From Brevipalpus yothersi (Eukaryota; Arthropoda; Arachnida; Trombidiformes; Tenuipalpidae), in NCBI GenBank assembly GCA_003956705.1, contig QZCP01000052.1, positions 130,221 to 194,220 of the forward strand: 64,000 bases of DNA, written 5' to 3'. Below are positions 1 to 13,728 of the stretch, piece after piece. The notes beneath the pieces are model-generated. The model worked only from the letters and a program-made list of their open reading frames with translations. It did no database searches and was not told the origin of the DNA. A program made the position numbers and the translations under genes. Positions within the stretch are counted from its first letter, which is position 1. Each line of letters opens with the position of its first letter.

Positions 1-2868
1 CTCAATTGCTTTCCAGAATCTTTTGTTTTTTAGTTTCCGGCTCACAACGATTGAATCAATTGAGCAAAAGTTTACCAACTTTTCAGAAAAAGATGGAAGG
101 CAAATAAACTTGTATGGTTGAATGATTCCTGTTGATACTTGTCAGAATATCGAAAATGCGTTGGATTAGGGCTTCCTAAGAATCCATGAAAAAAGAAAAA
201 TATTTGATCAGCATCTCAATTTAACCCCTTTTCCATTGCATCAAGGATAGAAAAATGGAATCAACACTTTTCCTAATGTGTTCTAACTTTGAACGATTTA
301 TTGAAGCTAAATCAGTTGTGTGAGTGAAGAAAACTTATTGCGTGCAAGGACAAAGTTCAGAACTAATGAAACATTCTATCATGATGAATATCTTTTGAAA
401 ACGTTTTTGATGGGTTTTCTCTCACATCTTTTTTTTTGCCTTCTCATGTCAACTTTTATCGGTTATCTGCTCAGCAGGCACATGATAAGCAAAAACTTGC
501 TATCTTGCAAAGTAGTTCTCTTGGAATATTCTCCTTTTTGGGTAGAAAATCTTTTTCATCAGACTCAACACAGTTGAAAAAAATATATTTTTTTCTTCTG
601 CTTCTTCATTAACTCATAAACTTCAATCGTTTTCAGCTAATTTTCAGCATGATTTTGTTCATTTCTTGCTTGATTACTGTATAATTTGCAGCAATACTTC
701 TCAGAGGTAGTGAAAAGCTTCCCTAGCTTGGAACAGTCAAATTTTCGGGGCAATATTCTATCTCTCTTTCGGACTCATGACATGATTTAACAACAACAGA
801 ACCAATCATGGCTATGTATTCAATGCAAATTTTTTGCTTTTCATGTATATGAAGAAACCAGTTGAACAGCTTCCAGATAAAAAGGAATATTCATGGGAAG
901 ATATTTGCTTGGAATGGTCAGAATTTGCATGCCCCTCAAGTGGATGCAAGCGAAAATGAAACAGAAGATGCAAATTTTGGTTGCAAAACAATGTGATATT
1001 TTCATTAATGTTATTATAGTGGCTTTATTTTAGTATGTAGCCAATGAAAATTGTCCTGTAGACACATAAACATAGCCAAATTGATGGCTTGCTTGAGGGG
1101 TGTTAAGATAATAGGGAAAACATGGTCACGAGATAGCTTTATGTATGTAGTCCAATAGGATTATAGCCTGGCATGAGAGAAGGTGATTAAGAAAAACGCA
1201 AGCTGCTATGAATATTTGATTTTTCACCCTATTATCATGATCTTTTCTCTTCACTTTGCATTCTCTCTTCCGCTTCCTTTATTATCGAGCTTCACCTCAA
1301 ACCTTCATCTGGAAATCCTGATAAAAGAAATTATCTTATTTTCCATACTTAGCATTATGCACTTTTTGAACACAATCAAGTTGATTTCTAATTTCTATCA
1401 ACACAGCATCCATCATTATGATCATGATCATCAGATACATACACCAAGAAAAGAAAAACCGCTTGACGAGTCATGATTAGCCATCAAATATTAATCAATT
1501 TTTCATGAAAAAAAATATGATAAAAAATTCGCTTGCATACTATCATCTGTGTTGACCTCTCTCTTATGAATGAATGAATTACTGGATGAATGTACACATG
1601 TAACCATCATTGGTTATATTGGGAAACACTTATTAGCATATTTTTCATTTGGAATATTTTCGCTCCAAACCTTCCCCCTTCCTATTATCACCCGGATCAT
1701 CGATAAGAGTGAAGATTGTATGAATTTTTCAGCCATCATATCATTTGCTTTCATGTGGTCCAAAAAGTTCCACATGATGATGATTGATATGTTTGAAAAG
1801 GAAAAAATATTTTTCCAAGAAGAATAAAAAGAAAAATTAATGAGAAAGATCCTTATTGAATCTTCTTCTTCTTCTCTCTTCTCATCAGTATAGATGATGA
1901 AAAGATTTGCATGTTCGAATATCCTTGAAGATGATGATGGTGAAGAAGAAGAAGAAGATGAAGATGAAGACAGGAGATGGAGAAGAGAAGAGAGAAACAC
2001 TCAATCTCATTCAAATGATGCTGAACTGGCTTGATTATTCATCAGTCTACAGAATAACTGTTTCTCTTTTTGGCCATCATTTTTCACTTTCTTTTGAGCA
2101 TCTTCTATCTAGAATTTTTTCCATCTGATTCGAGTAGCTATCAACCATAATAATCTTCTTTGCACACACACACAAGCTGCCAATTAGTGATACTAGCTTA
2201 CTTTTCGCATATATTTGCATGTGTAATTTGACTTGACTTGGGCCAGTTTCAATCTGTAAATTAAAAAGCGTTCATCCAAACACGCGAATTGTGCCTCTGT
2301 TTGGCCCATCACGTTTCTTGATGACAATCAGGAATACCAGCCAATCTGATGAACATCTCATCTGTATCATGCATTCGAATTGCAACACTCTTCTCACAAC
2401 AACATCATCAATTTGCATCCATTGTTTGGTGTGTGTGTTGCAGGAATTTTTTCTTCTTCTATTCTCCTTCTGGAAGCATTCTTTCGTGCTAGCATGTTGA
2501 ATTGAATTGCATGATTATCGCACTGGAATTCACTACTCTTTTCTCGAGATGATTCTTTTTTCTTCGTCTTGTTCTTTTTTCATGCCTTTGAGCTGGATAA
2601 AAAAAACGAAAATAAAGAAGCAAAAAATTTAGACCCAAATTAGTGAAATTGGCCACTGGGTGATGATAATTCAGAATTGATGGATATAGAATGGAAGACA
2701 GGGAGAGAGAAAAAAAAGGTGCTGATGATAAGTGCTAATGTTTCAGTTGTTCAATTAGCGTGTCCATTTTTTTACTCTCCTAAATTATATATATGCCCAC
2801 CATCATCTCGGATGTTGATTGTAGTAACATGATATTCTAATTTTTTCTGTACATCTTTCCTCAAACAG
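1..2868. other. Upstream or intronic region of the NHS-like gene, no gene seen
   Basis: No open frame here has convincing protein character. The longest ones are low-complexity or hydrophobic AT-rich translations. The stretch ends in a pyrimidine-rich splice acceptor (ctttcctcaaacag) directly before the first recognisable exon of the NHS-like gene, so at least its right part is probably an intron of that gene, with the earlier exons left of the window. Confidence 0.5.
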
Positions 2869-4801
2869 CCTCAGATCATCACCAAAGCATCTCGATTACC
2901 GCGAAATACAATCGTAGAACGTGCCATGACACCCCTTTTTCCATCCCAATCCATGGATTCTGGCAGTGCCTATGGTGGCAGTACGATGTGTTCCATGAGC
3001 GGTGGTGATAGCAGTTTGGGCTATGAAACGGACAGTGGACTGGTTGGATGTCTTAATCGTGAAGAAATATATCTACTACCATCACCAGATGAGCTGTCCA
3101 AAACTGTTGCCGAAGCCTTCCATGGATCATTTGTGCCCATAGATGTGTCCGGTGAAAGTTTCTATCGTATGGCAAGTTTTCGACGTTCATTAACTTTGGT
3201 GAGTATCAAACGTCCTGTGTGTATGAGCCTTCCATCTCAATAATTGTGACCATCATTTGGTTGCCCATATTCTTTACCATCTAAGCCCGATTCCCAAATT
3301 TAGTGTAGAGAACCCAAACCGGTATCTGATACACCTTTTTTCTCTATGTGGTATGTATATAGAGATAGATTTAGAAAATGGGAAAAAAACTCCCACACAC
3401 ATGGTGATGAGGGTTTCACTTCCATCAGTTCTCCCCTCTCCATTCCCCAGAAACTCCCACAGGATTTTGGGTGGATATCTTTTTTTCTTCCCTTGAGTCA
3501 ATTATGGTCAGATTTTAATGTATTGAGAGAGAGAGAAAAACTAGTCAATTTCAAAATTTTTATATATCGGCAAAAATTACCCGATTGAAAGTGAGAGAGA
3601 GTAAATCAGTTGGAAGAACATTATTTTTTTCTGTGAAAAAATCAATTTCCAAACTTTTGCCGATTATTTTTCTCTCTTTCTCTGATTTGCATCATAATGA
3701 ATTCATAGTCAAAGTTCAACAATCTTGTTTGTAAAAGAGGAAGATAAATTTTACACTCTGTCGAAATATTTTGTTTTCCTTTTTCCTTTGCCCTGTTGTA
3801 AAACTCACAAGATAGTTACTTCATAGGTATGGCATGAAAAGAGAGAGAGATGATTAAGTCAATGAATTTATTGCTCAAACCCAGACTATAACTTCCGCTA
3901 TGCATCCTTACCTGTGTATATATGTGTGTGTTCATCATCATCAATATCCATGTTTTTTTATTACCTGTCTAGTGCGAGAGACTGTATTTGACTTTACTTT
4001 GGAATAAAAGCCATTAGTGAGACCATAGGACAGAGAAAAAAGAGACAGAGTAGTGAGAAAAACTCTTCCTTCGATTTACACAAGTCTGTGTGTGTAGAAT
4101 ATAGCATAAAGCTATCAACTTGCGGCCACAGTAAGAGCCAGAATTTTCAATGCAATTATCATGCCGGAAAATTAGCCTCAGGCTCAGGCATGATTATCAT
4201 GCATATTTCGAGCTCGATGAACTTCTGTATGGAAGAAGGAGAAAGAGAGGAAGAACCACCAATGATGGTTGGAATAAAGTCAAGTATCAGGAAATCTGAT
4301 GGGCTGGCAAGAGAGGAAAAAAATTAGTATCGCATCAAAACAATCATTTATCACTGTTTTTCCCCAATCTGATCTTTTCATTTTGATTATCTCTTTTCTT
4401 CATCACCCAAGACAAGGAGCATGTACATCTTCCTTCCTTACCGATTAACTCTTTGTTCATTCATTTGCCGATAGCTGTTAAAATTTTCTCTTTCCCTCTT
4501 TTTCCCGGCAATGTCACTTTGGCCATTTCACTAGCCATTTGAGTAACATTACGGAGAGTAAATCCGTGGATAATGGAGGGAATTGAGGAAGAGGAAAATG
4601 CCATAATCAGCCTGCAGAATGTCTCTCTTGACAGCTATTTTGGGATCCAATTTTACTACCTCAATCTTCATCGTTCACAATATATCCTCCTCTACCTCCT
4701 CCTCCTCCTCCTCTTTGCCTTCCTCATCCATTCTTACTTCTCTCTCTATCTCTCCATCTTCATCACAGCCTCTCATCTTCGGGTCCAACTCATATCCATC
4801 T

Positions 4802-4859
<58 letters not shown>

Positions 4860-5005
4860 NNNNNNNNNNNNNNNNNNNNNNNNNNNNNNNNNNNNNNNNN
4901 NNNNNNNNNNNNNNNNNNNNNNNNNNNNNNNNNNNNNNNNNNNNNNNNNNNNNNNNNNNNNNNNNNNNNNNNNNNNNNNNNNNNNNNNNNNNNNNNNNNN
5001 NNNNN

Positions 5006-5053
<48 letters not shown>

Positions 5054-8000
5054 ACAATTAGGCAGCTCATTCCATTTATATCTTTTCCCTGAATTTTTCA
5101 CACACACAGGCTGATCGCAAAAGTCGTAGCAAAACTTTACGCCGTCGAAATACTATATGTGAAAGTCAAAAGATTGAAAGCAAATTGATCTCAAAGCGGT
5201 CCTCCACACGAAATAATGAAGCACAATCAACATCCACATCATCCGCGGACGGTATGGAGAAGAGAAAAACGAAGAAAAGAGATGAAAGTTGTCAAACAGA
5301 ACAGACAGAAGATGAAATATACAAAACGGGTGCATTGATTCAAGTTGCTCGGCTCAATGGTTACAAGCGTACACCAGTGGTAGCATCTTCCCAGCATCAT
5401 CTTCATCTTCATTCTCATCTCTCCCATCAACATCTACCTCATTCCAGCTCACAGCCAGCAACAGCATCATCCAGTAAAATTGAGTTCAGAGCGGAAGTTC
5501 ATCGTGAAGATGACAAAAGTAGTGGCGGTGCACTAAATACCAGGGATCCAGGATCCATGTGCATAGATAAGGGTACTTCGATTAGTGGTCTTCGTGATTC
5601 AATACGTTCTGAGGCCAGTGTAAATGAGTCGATAAGTCAGCGTCTTCATCACATACTCACTGGACATCATCATCATCAGCATCATTTGAATCAATCGTCA
5701 ACAAGTGATACTCGAAAATTGATTAAACTTGGTGTTGATCTATCATCACCCACATCATCAACAGCATCCACTGCAATCAATGAGCGATGTGTTGATGGCG
5801 GTAATCCGAACAGTAATGGTTACAATTTGACTTCACCGGTGCCAGCTAATTCAGTTAAAATGAGAGACATTCCAGCAATCAAGAATGCTGGTGATGATGG
5901 ACGTTCTTCTAGTGGAAATTGGTCAGCAAGCAGTTCAACTCATGCTTCCGTTGATTCAGACGCTAATCAACCTCATGTCAGTGGTCAAGATAGGCCATCA
6001 AGTCAACAATTAATGCCACACAGTCCATCGGGCAGTTCACTTGGTAAAGATTCCGTTATATCAGACAGTCTTACCACCTCAGGTCATCATCATGGTCATC
6101 ATCAGTCCAACAGTCATCATCATGACCATCACCACCAACATCATCATCATGATTCTATTGGCAATGGAAATTCATCATGTCATGATCAAGAATCTCGAAC
6201 AGGAACTGCCATCGATTCAAATGGTTATGTGTCTGATACATCCGCCGTATCATCATCATATGCTGTTATGCAGCGAGATGAGTTGGCCAAGATTACTGGG
6301 CAAAGTATTATGGCATCGGTCAGCTCGGTGGTCAAGCGAAATAATGGCCATAAAGCTCAGATTGCCAATAGAGATTCGGAATCATGGTTAAAATATTTTG
6401 AAGATTCTTCTGAAACTTTGACACCAGCCGATGGCGATGGAGGTACATCAGATGATGGTAGCTGTAAGACCCCACGAAATTTGTCCAATTCTCGTCTGGT
6501 ACAAGGTGGAGGTATACTTCGATCCCAAAATTCGTCAACATCAAATTCATCATCAATTTTGATCACGGCCACCAATGGATTAGCGTCATCGTCATCATCA
6601 AACACAATAAGACCGGATTTCCCGATGAATAATCATCATTTAAATCAAGCCATTGATGATGAAGCGGAATCTGTGTATTCCGTTGACACCGATGGTTACT
6701 ATACGTCAATGCATACCGATTCCGGACTATTTCGAGATTCATTTTGCAAGCTTGCTAACCCATCAGCAGTTGCAGCATCATCAGCCAATGGAAATATAAG
6801 CTCAAAAGAATTTGATAAACAATCAATTATTGATTCTCTTCGATCGGGTAAAGATTTGCGACGAGATTCAATTAGTTCCGTAAGTACCACTGGAGGTACA
6901 ATGGGTCCAACAATATCCAATAATGAGCCTTTAGGCAAAATTATGTCACCACGTGAATCATCTTCATCATATATTCAAGCTCATGATCAATTGGGCCTTG
7001 ATCATCATCACCATAATCATCGGAGGTCATCATCGTCATCATCACATAATAATAATAATGCTAATAAAATGGATGAAAATCAGCTCTGTAAGCCTCCACG
7101 ATTAATTCCATTGCCTCCACTGCGAAGTACAAGTTTATTAACATCTTCCAGAACATTATCATCAAGAGCTTCAAACAGATCACTTTCGACCAATAGTGTA
7201 TCAATATCATCACCAATCAATTTTTCACCATCCCACAATTCTTCTTCAGTCCATCATCACACAATTATCGCCCCTACTGACCATCAGCATCATCCGGCAT
7301 CATTGTCCACCGTATTGACATCAGCATCAACCACTCGATCTCATTCACCATCTTATCCAGCATCCGAATCGGAGCAAAGTGAGCTTCAAATGAAGGAAAG
7401 AGTCAAATTGAAAACATGTATCAATCCAACTGATTATCCTCCTCTGTGCAATGTTACCTCATCGGAAGCATCATGTAGCGGTGGCTCATGTTCCAATAGC
7501 GATTCATCGGCATCAATTGATTCCAAGAGTGATCTTGATGATCATTCTCGACGTGATGGTGATGGCAGTAATGGCAGCGGTGGCAGCCGGACGAGTCGAT
7601 TTTTGTCTTCATATAAAGCATTCAAAATAAAGGATATATTTAAATTTAGTACATTAAAAAGATCACGCATCAAGCCGAGAGGTAGTGGCAGTGATCTGAG
7701 TAAACATCCATCACTTGCATTCGATCATCGACTGGTTAACGCTGATAAGTATGTTAATTTGGATGATTCATATTTACACACACATTCACAAAACAATTTA
7801 CACCGAGCTTCACTGTCATCGGAAAGTGGTTCACCAACTGATCATCAGATGGTCAATGGTAAGGGTGAAAGGATCATTTCATCATCAAGTGTAGCACTCA
7901 GCAAGTGTCCATCGATTGAGAAAAATTTTGTGACCACAACTAATATGCAAATCAATTCACCTCCATACATGCCAAAGCCGTTGACTGATCAGAACTTTTT

Positions 8001-9705
8001 TCAAACTTTGATGAAAAAAATTGATCTACGAAATTTGAGTGAAGAAAATGTTGCCCTACAAACGAGCAGGGAACACATATCAGATGGTGGCAAACAATTA
8101 ACATGTGGATTACCATCACCAATAGGTATTAAGTCGAAAGATTCAAATTATATGATCGGTGGCAAGAATGGTCGATCAGTGAGACCGAGTACTTTGATTT
8201 TACCATACAAAATTAATCAACGCCAAGTGAAAGTTGATATCGATTCTGATGGTAAAGTGTTGTATTCATCCAATTCGCTTGGCAGACGTCGAGATAATCA
8301 TCCGATGAATTATGTTGATAGAATTGAGAAGCGAACGGTTGAAGAGGATAAAAAGTGGTTAACAATGCCGATTGTCAGTAAATCACGAAGTTCTAGTCCA
8401 CTTTCACTTAATTGTGCAGCAAACATGATCGGTCTTCCCCATCACAATCAAGATCAGCGTAATCATCACCATTCTTTGAATACCAATCAAATACCTTTAT
8501 CATCAACTCCTCGGAAGCCAACACAGAACACTTCATCAATCGCAATTGATAAGAGTACATCTTCATCTCCGTTTGAAGTTTCCCAGATATCAAATGTAAC
8601 TTCTGAAATCAATCCCGAGTCCATCAAATTATCATCAATTCATCAAGCCCAAAGCTTGTCCACAGATCGTCAAAATTCATCACCATTATCATCATTATCA
8701 CATTTATCAGGCAAACAAGGTCCACCAACGTTTCCCAAGCCACGTAATTGTCCCAATAGACACAGTTTTTCGGGTATCACTAAATTGCAACAAAATTATC
8801 GAGATTATGCGGAAGCATTGATTGACAGTCTTATTGCTGATGAGGGCAATAAGAAGAGTTCCAGTCTACCGACTTCCGGTCAGCCATCGATTGACAGTAG
8901 TGGTTCCGATACAGCACAATCAATGGTCACCGTTAAATCGTTGTCATTAGAAAATAATAATAATAACATCAACAATTCACTGATAAGCAATAGTCCATCG
9001 ACAAATATGATAGACTTTATTGCTGAATCTAGACGAATTTTATCGGCCAACAGCAAACTATCACCAAAATCAGCTGATGGAAACAATTTCAATTCAATGA
9101 TGGGCAAAAATGAAATACTCACATCACCATGCAGTGATCCTGGACCATCACCAGTCAGAAGAAGTACATTGATTATGCCTGGTCAACGGCGAAGTTGGTC
9201 ATTTACAAGTGATCAAACTGATATGATGTTGAGAAATATGGTGGAAAATATTCCTCGAAGTAGACGAAGTTTGGTGATGGATAGAAATGGACCATTAAAG
9301 CCAACCAATATTGATGATTTTAAGCGACTCCTTTCAAATGCTCGCTTTTCGACACCAATTCGAGGCAGAATTTCGGCCAAAGAGCTACTCTCTTCCGGTC
9401 CAAAGTTACCATCATCATTAGCATATGAGCTTGGCAGTGCTTTTGTAAATGATCCATCTTCACCGCCTGATAATAGGACTCGTATCATCAATGGCCGCTT
9501 GTATCGAAGTCCTTACAAATTGAATGCGATGTATCCACCGATTGAGGAAGATTGTGGTGAAGAGCTCACCAGAAAGTCTATCGAAAATAGTAAGGAAAAT
9601 AGTAATGAAGAAAGTGTTTCAGAATGTCCTGAAACTCCTGTGATTGCTACTACTACCTCTAATACTTTCAATGATGATGATCAGTTGGAGGCTTCGATTG
9701 ATTAA
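2869..9705 (+). CDS. NHS: NHS/GUK-holder family protein, 3' part (5' exons not in window)
   Basis: Two exons are visible: 2869-3198 and 5110-9705, both phase 0, giving about 1641 residues. The first opens after an acceptor with PRNTIVERA and continues to VPIDVSGESFYRMASFRR; the second opens with KTLRRRNTICE. This matches the Nance-Horan/GUK-holder hallmark (VPINVTGENFDRQASFRRSL followed by KRRKTITG). Family members are adaptors acting on actin through WAVE proteins; the Drosophila member binds Dlg at synapses. The rest is mostly Ser-, Asn- and His-rich and probably disordered. Islands look constrained: RRSTLIMPGQRRSWSF and KPTNIDDFKRLLSNARF near the C terminus. The N-terminal WAVE-homology region expected in the family is absent, so upstream exons must lie elsewhere. 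The 1911-base intron contains a CT repeat and an assembly gap. The family call is firm; paralogue identity and start are not. Confidence 0.8.
4806..5051. repeat. (CT)n microsatellite with assembly gap
   Basis: A perfect CT tract flanks 146 undetermined bases (4860-5005) on both sides, inside the last intron of the NHS-like gene. True repeat length is unknown. Confidence 0.95.
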
Positions 9706-9940
9706 AGTCAAATATAGAGCAATGACATCACAATCGAAATGTAAACCATCAATAAAAGCATTAGGAGAATTAAAATGTATTTGTGATCAAGAGATCAGTA
9801 CCCAGCTAAGGAGGGACGATGTATGAAATGAAATGATGCTTAGCAATAAGGCAAATATTGGGTATATAAAGTGAGAATTAACGATATTGAGCGTGATATT
9901 GAAGTTGAATGAGAGATTTGTCAGTTGCCCGAAGTTGAGA

Positions 9941-11902
9941 ATGTTGAAAATTTTCTCAACGTTAGGGCTGGCACTTGTTCTAGGGTGCTGGTGTAATCTA
10001 ACACACTCATCAAATGTTACGATAGATTTAAAATCTAATTTATACGAGTTTGATAAACCCAGTGCCTTAAACATCACAAACGTCACATTGATCGATTTTG
10101 TGGAAGACCTCCAAACAGATAGTTCAGTGAGAAATTTTCGACAAGAAGTGGGACCATGGATAAAGCATAGTCCAGGTCCAGGAAGATCTCGCTCAGAGCA
10201 AGCCTTAGGATATGAATCAAATGATCGTCCGAAGCCAAAAGAATTTCGAAGGTAAGTCAACTCATCTAGTTTTAGGATTGAGTTTCTAAGACATTGGCTC
10301 TCGATCACGCAGCCATGATTTTTCATCAGAAAATGGACCGAAAACAAGTCCATTCAGACATGAATATAATTACCAGAGGGAAACTGGACATATCGATGGA
10401 CAAAACCATGATTCATCGTCAAGAGATAATGCTCAACAACACGATAGGATAAATCTTCGCCATGAGTGGTCAACTATTCCCCGATCTGGAGACAATGGTG
10501 TACCCTCTCCTCCTCCTCTATCTTACCCTGGAAGGAAGTTCGATGCCCTGCCATAGAAAAGCCCTCAGCCGAAGTGGTTGACCCATCAAAGCATCAGTCC
10601 GAAGAAAGTGATGGAGATTGGGAAGAGGTATCGGAAGATGAGAGAGGAGAGACAGGTGATCCTATGCCATCTCAGTACGAGGAGGAAGTGGATGGTGAAG
10701 AGTAGGAGATGAGTGATGAAGTGCCTGAAACGACAACAGAAGCAACAACCCCTGCAACTGATATCATGGGATTCAGTGGTGGAGCGGGATTATTTGAACA
10801 GTATAGAAGGAATCCGGGCCAAATTTTTGAGACTGATTTCGGGGCGCGAGTAGAAGAAGAAGATATTCGTCGAGGTACCATGGTCAAAACAAAATACAAG
10901 AAAACCAAAAAAGGTATGAAAAAGATGAAAAAAGTGAAGATGAAGAAGAAGAAAAAGAAGAAGTGTAAGAAGAAGAAGAAATGTAAGCCAAAGAAGAAGA
11001 AGTGTAAGAAGAAGAAGTAATGCAAGCCTAAGAAGAAAAAATGCTACGAAGACAGTTGGGGCTATGAGAAGAAAATGAAGATGCCAGTGTACGAGATAAA
11101 GATGCCCAAGATGAAGAAAAAGAAGAAAAAGTATATCGAATTTGAGCCTTGGAGTTTCGATTCATGGGACAGTTACAAAGATACTGAGAAGATGAAGGAC
11201 ATGTTTATTGGGAGTGAAGAGGAATTTCCATTCGGTGAAATTTTTGAGGCACCAGAGCCTTACATTCGGGAAAGAAAAGTGAAGCAAGAAGCTGAAGCGG
11301 AGGATGATGACGATGATGAAGAGGTGGAGGAAGTGGGATATGAGGGGTATGCGGAGAGAAGGAGTCCAGAAACCGAATCTGAGGAGAAGAAGACATCATC
11401 TCAACCGAGCCCACAAGAGGAGAGACCCAAGTTCGAGGCTCAGGATCCAGTGTATGTTCAAGGTTCCGAAGAGGGCTCATTGTTTAGAGGAAGTATGAGT
11501 TCCAATGGCCCTGCTATGTCTCAATTCCATAAAAACCCAGGGAGTGAGTTTCCTAATTTTGAATCAATATTGACTGGATTCAGCGGGACATCCTATGGCA
11601 ACCAAGATTCTCAAAATAGTAACACAAATGGCCACAATAACAATATGGATATGAGATCAGCAAAAGATCGAGAACAATTGCAAGATAAAGTGGATTCATG
11701 GAGAGAAAAGAGTGAAGATCATTGGAAAAAGTCGGTTCCATCAGTGGAATATCAAAAGTCTTCGGAGCATGGAGGTTTCAAGAAGGAGCGAGAAACATGG
11801 AATCATCAGCAAGAGAAAGATTGGAGTCAAAAAATGCCTGATAACTGGAAGATGAGAGAAGAAAAGCATTCACAAGAACGAACCAGTAGCTTGGATGAAT
11901 GA
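9941..11902 (+). CDS. Lysine-rich secreted protein, interrupted by two in-frame stops
   Basis: I do not recognise this gene. Exon 1 (9941-10251) starts with a clear signal peptide (MLKIFSTLGLALVLGCW). Exon 2 is 10313-10497 after a 61-base intron. An apparent frameshift near 10500 is resolved by a 59-base GT-AG intron (10498-10556), giving exon 3 from 10557. That frame then meets TAG at 10703-10705 and TAA at 11018-11020 but continues in exactly the same frame to TGA at 11900-11902. The middle is strongly basic, with repeats such as CKKKKKCKPKKKKC; the TAA falls inside this repeat, which carries on after it. The tail is acidic, then Gln/Ser/Lys-rich. The first stop could be removed by an intron 10628-10705 (78 bases), but its acceptor is purine-rich. 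No good intron removes the second. It may be a young pseudogene, a gene with stop readthrough, or carry sequence errors. The coding character is clear; the intact product is not. Confidence 0.5.
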
Positions 11903-12835
11903 AGGATGCTCTGTAACTCTCCAAATGCTTCCAAAGAAGATTATTCATCCAACTGCGATGCAATCCTTACTGATCAATTCAATGCTACATATATTTGTTT
12001 CAAAGTGGCCAATTTTAGTAATTTTTTGGAATAAGGTATTCCTTTTGAATTCTTAATCTGCTCACATTCTTCTAGATAATTAATCTATTTTATTCTTTTT
12101 GGAGCCAACAAAAGAATAACACAGAATAAATAAATAGTAGATTCTCTATTGAGCCAACAATTTGCAGACAAATGAAGACAAATATGAGTCGTGTCGATAC
12201 TCAACCAAATCCGAGGCCAAACTAGTTTTTTGATGAATCAAAATAACATTCTAATTATTTCAAAAGTTACACAAAGCGCTTCATGATACTGATAGTGTAC
12301 TCGATTGATCACTCTTAATCCAAGGTATGTCTAGACGAAAAGTTTTCGTCGAAAACTTATGTGAACTTTAATCTTGAGAAACTGTATAGAAAAAAATTAA
12401 TAGAATTGTAAGAGACAATGATTCGATGTGATTCTTCATGATAATGTGATTGAAGATGAGCATCCTTTCAAAAATTTTCAAAATAAAAATAAAAGCATAT
12501 CTGATAAATCTATTTTTGGTGTAAAATATTCTGAAAGAAACGAAATTGCACTTCTAGTGAAATGAACGAGAGCTATCACAATCTATACAAAAAGGTTGTT
12601 TCTTAATAGGAATCCAAACGCTGAATTTTAATTGGTGAATTCATAAGTGAACATGTAATTCTGTAATGTTAGTAAAAAATCGAGGCAATGAAGCATATGA
12701 CGTAATTTATTGCCTGGTTAAAATGGATCAAAGTCAATAGATGGATCATTTTAGAAATGTACAAAATTTCATAAAAAACCAGCTCCACGATGGATCGAAA
12801 TTGCAAAAAAGAAAATCTTCTCAGCAATTAAAGTT

Positions 12836-12840
<5 letters not shown>

Positions 12841-12910
<70 letters not shown>
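12841..12910. repeat. (CT)n microsatellite
   Basis: An uninterrupted CT dinucleotide run of about 70 bases. Confidence 0.95.
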
Positions 12911-12913
<3 letters not shown>

Positions 12914-13149
12914 GATAGAGCTCTCTGACGAACTAGATGGACAAATCTATGCCATGATAAAATAGTTGAACAAGTTATCAGCTATCTCTATCACTCTCAT
13001 TTGATAAATTCCAAGAGAGCTGCCATATTTAGTTGCCATCAAAAATATTATCAAAATAATCTTTCGGTGAAAGAACTTATTTTGTTCAAAATTAATGATT
13101 TCAAGTTTGATAAGTTTGCTAAAATGGAGTTGATATACTTATTCATCAC

Positions 13150-13728
13150 TTGTTTCAACGAATTAATCATCTCAGTGAATTCATGTATTTAATCGTTGAA
13201 TTGTTAATCGACAAGCTGATGGCTGGAAAATCGAATCAAAGTGGTCACAGCCTACAAGCAGAAGGTGGTCAAGGGTACCTTTGTGGTGGTCATCGAAATA
13301 ACCCTACTCCACAAGGTGAATCATTTACTCCATGGATATACCATGAATGTCCAGGCCTTCCATGGGTCAAGTAGCATTGGGATGGAGATTTGTTTAAAGT
13401 AAGCTCACCACCTAAATTTGATGGTCAAGAAGCTTGTCTTGATTGTTGGAAAAATTCAGCTTATTGTGATTTGAAAGTGCTCAAGTGTAATTTGGTCTAT
13501 CTCAACGATTTTCATGAGAATTCATCCGAATCAAGTAGATACGAAAAATCGAAAATTATACTTCTAAATCAACTCGAAATCACATCCATCCAAGTGTTTA
13601 TCATGGTACATGGTTCATTTACGTGAAATGGATTGGCATCCAGCTGATAGAAAATTTAATGGATGGATGAAAGTGAAAATAGCGAAGAAAACATTTCAGC
13701 TTCAAGAATGTCAAGGTTTTGATCATTA
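13150..13728 (+). pseudogene. Possible decayed coding fragment
   Basis: One frame reads from about 13150 to TAG at 13372-13374 and resumes in the same frame to 13626. It has a composition unlike random AT-rich DNA: GHSLQAEGGQGYLCGGHR, then PWIYHECPGLPWVK before the stop, and HWDGDLFKVSSPPKFDG after it. Around 13600 a second frame takes over (DWHPADRKFNGWMKVKIAKK) to TAA at 13726-13728. A stop plus a frame change suggest a dead gene or unsampled introns. I cannot name the family. Confidence 0.3.

Noticed and set aside
1614..2000. Minus-strand serine-rich frame
   Set aside because: It is a translation of a tct/gaa triplet-rich stretch with no family character and no splice context.
4573..5107. 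Frames encoding (LS)n, (RE)n through the CT repeat
   Set aside because: They are translations of a microsatellite and undetermined bases inside an intron.
10480..10560. Frameshift in the lysine-rich gene
   Set aside because: A 59-base GT-AG intron (10498-10556) restores the frame exactly, so no frameshift is needed here.
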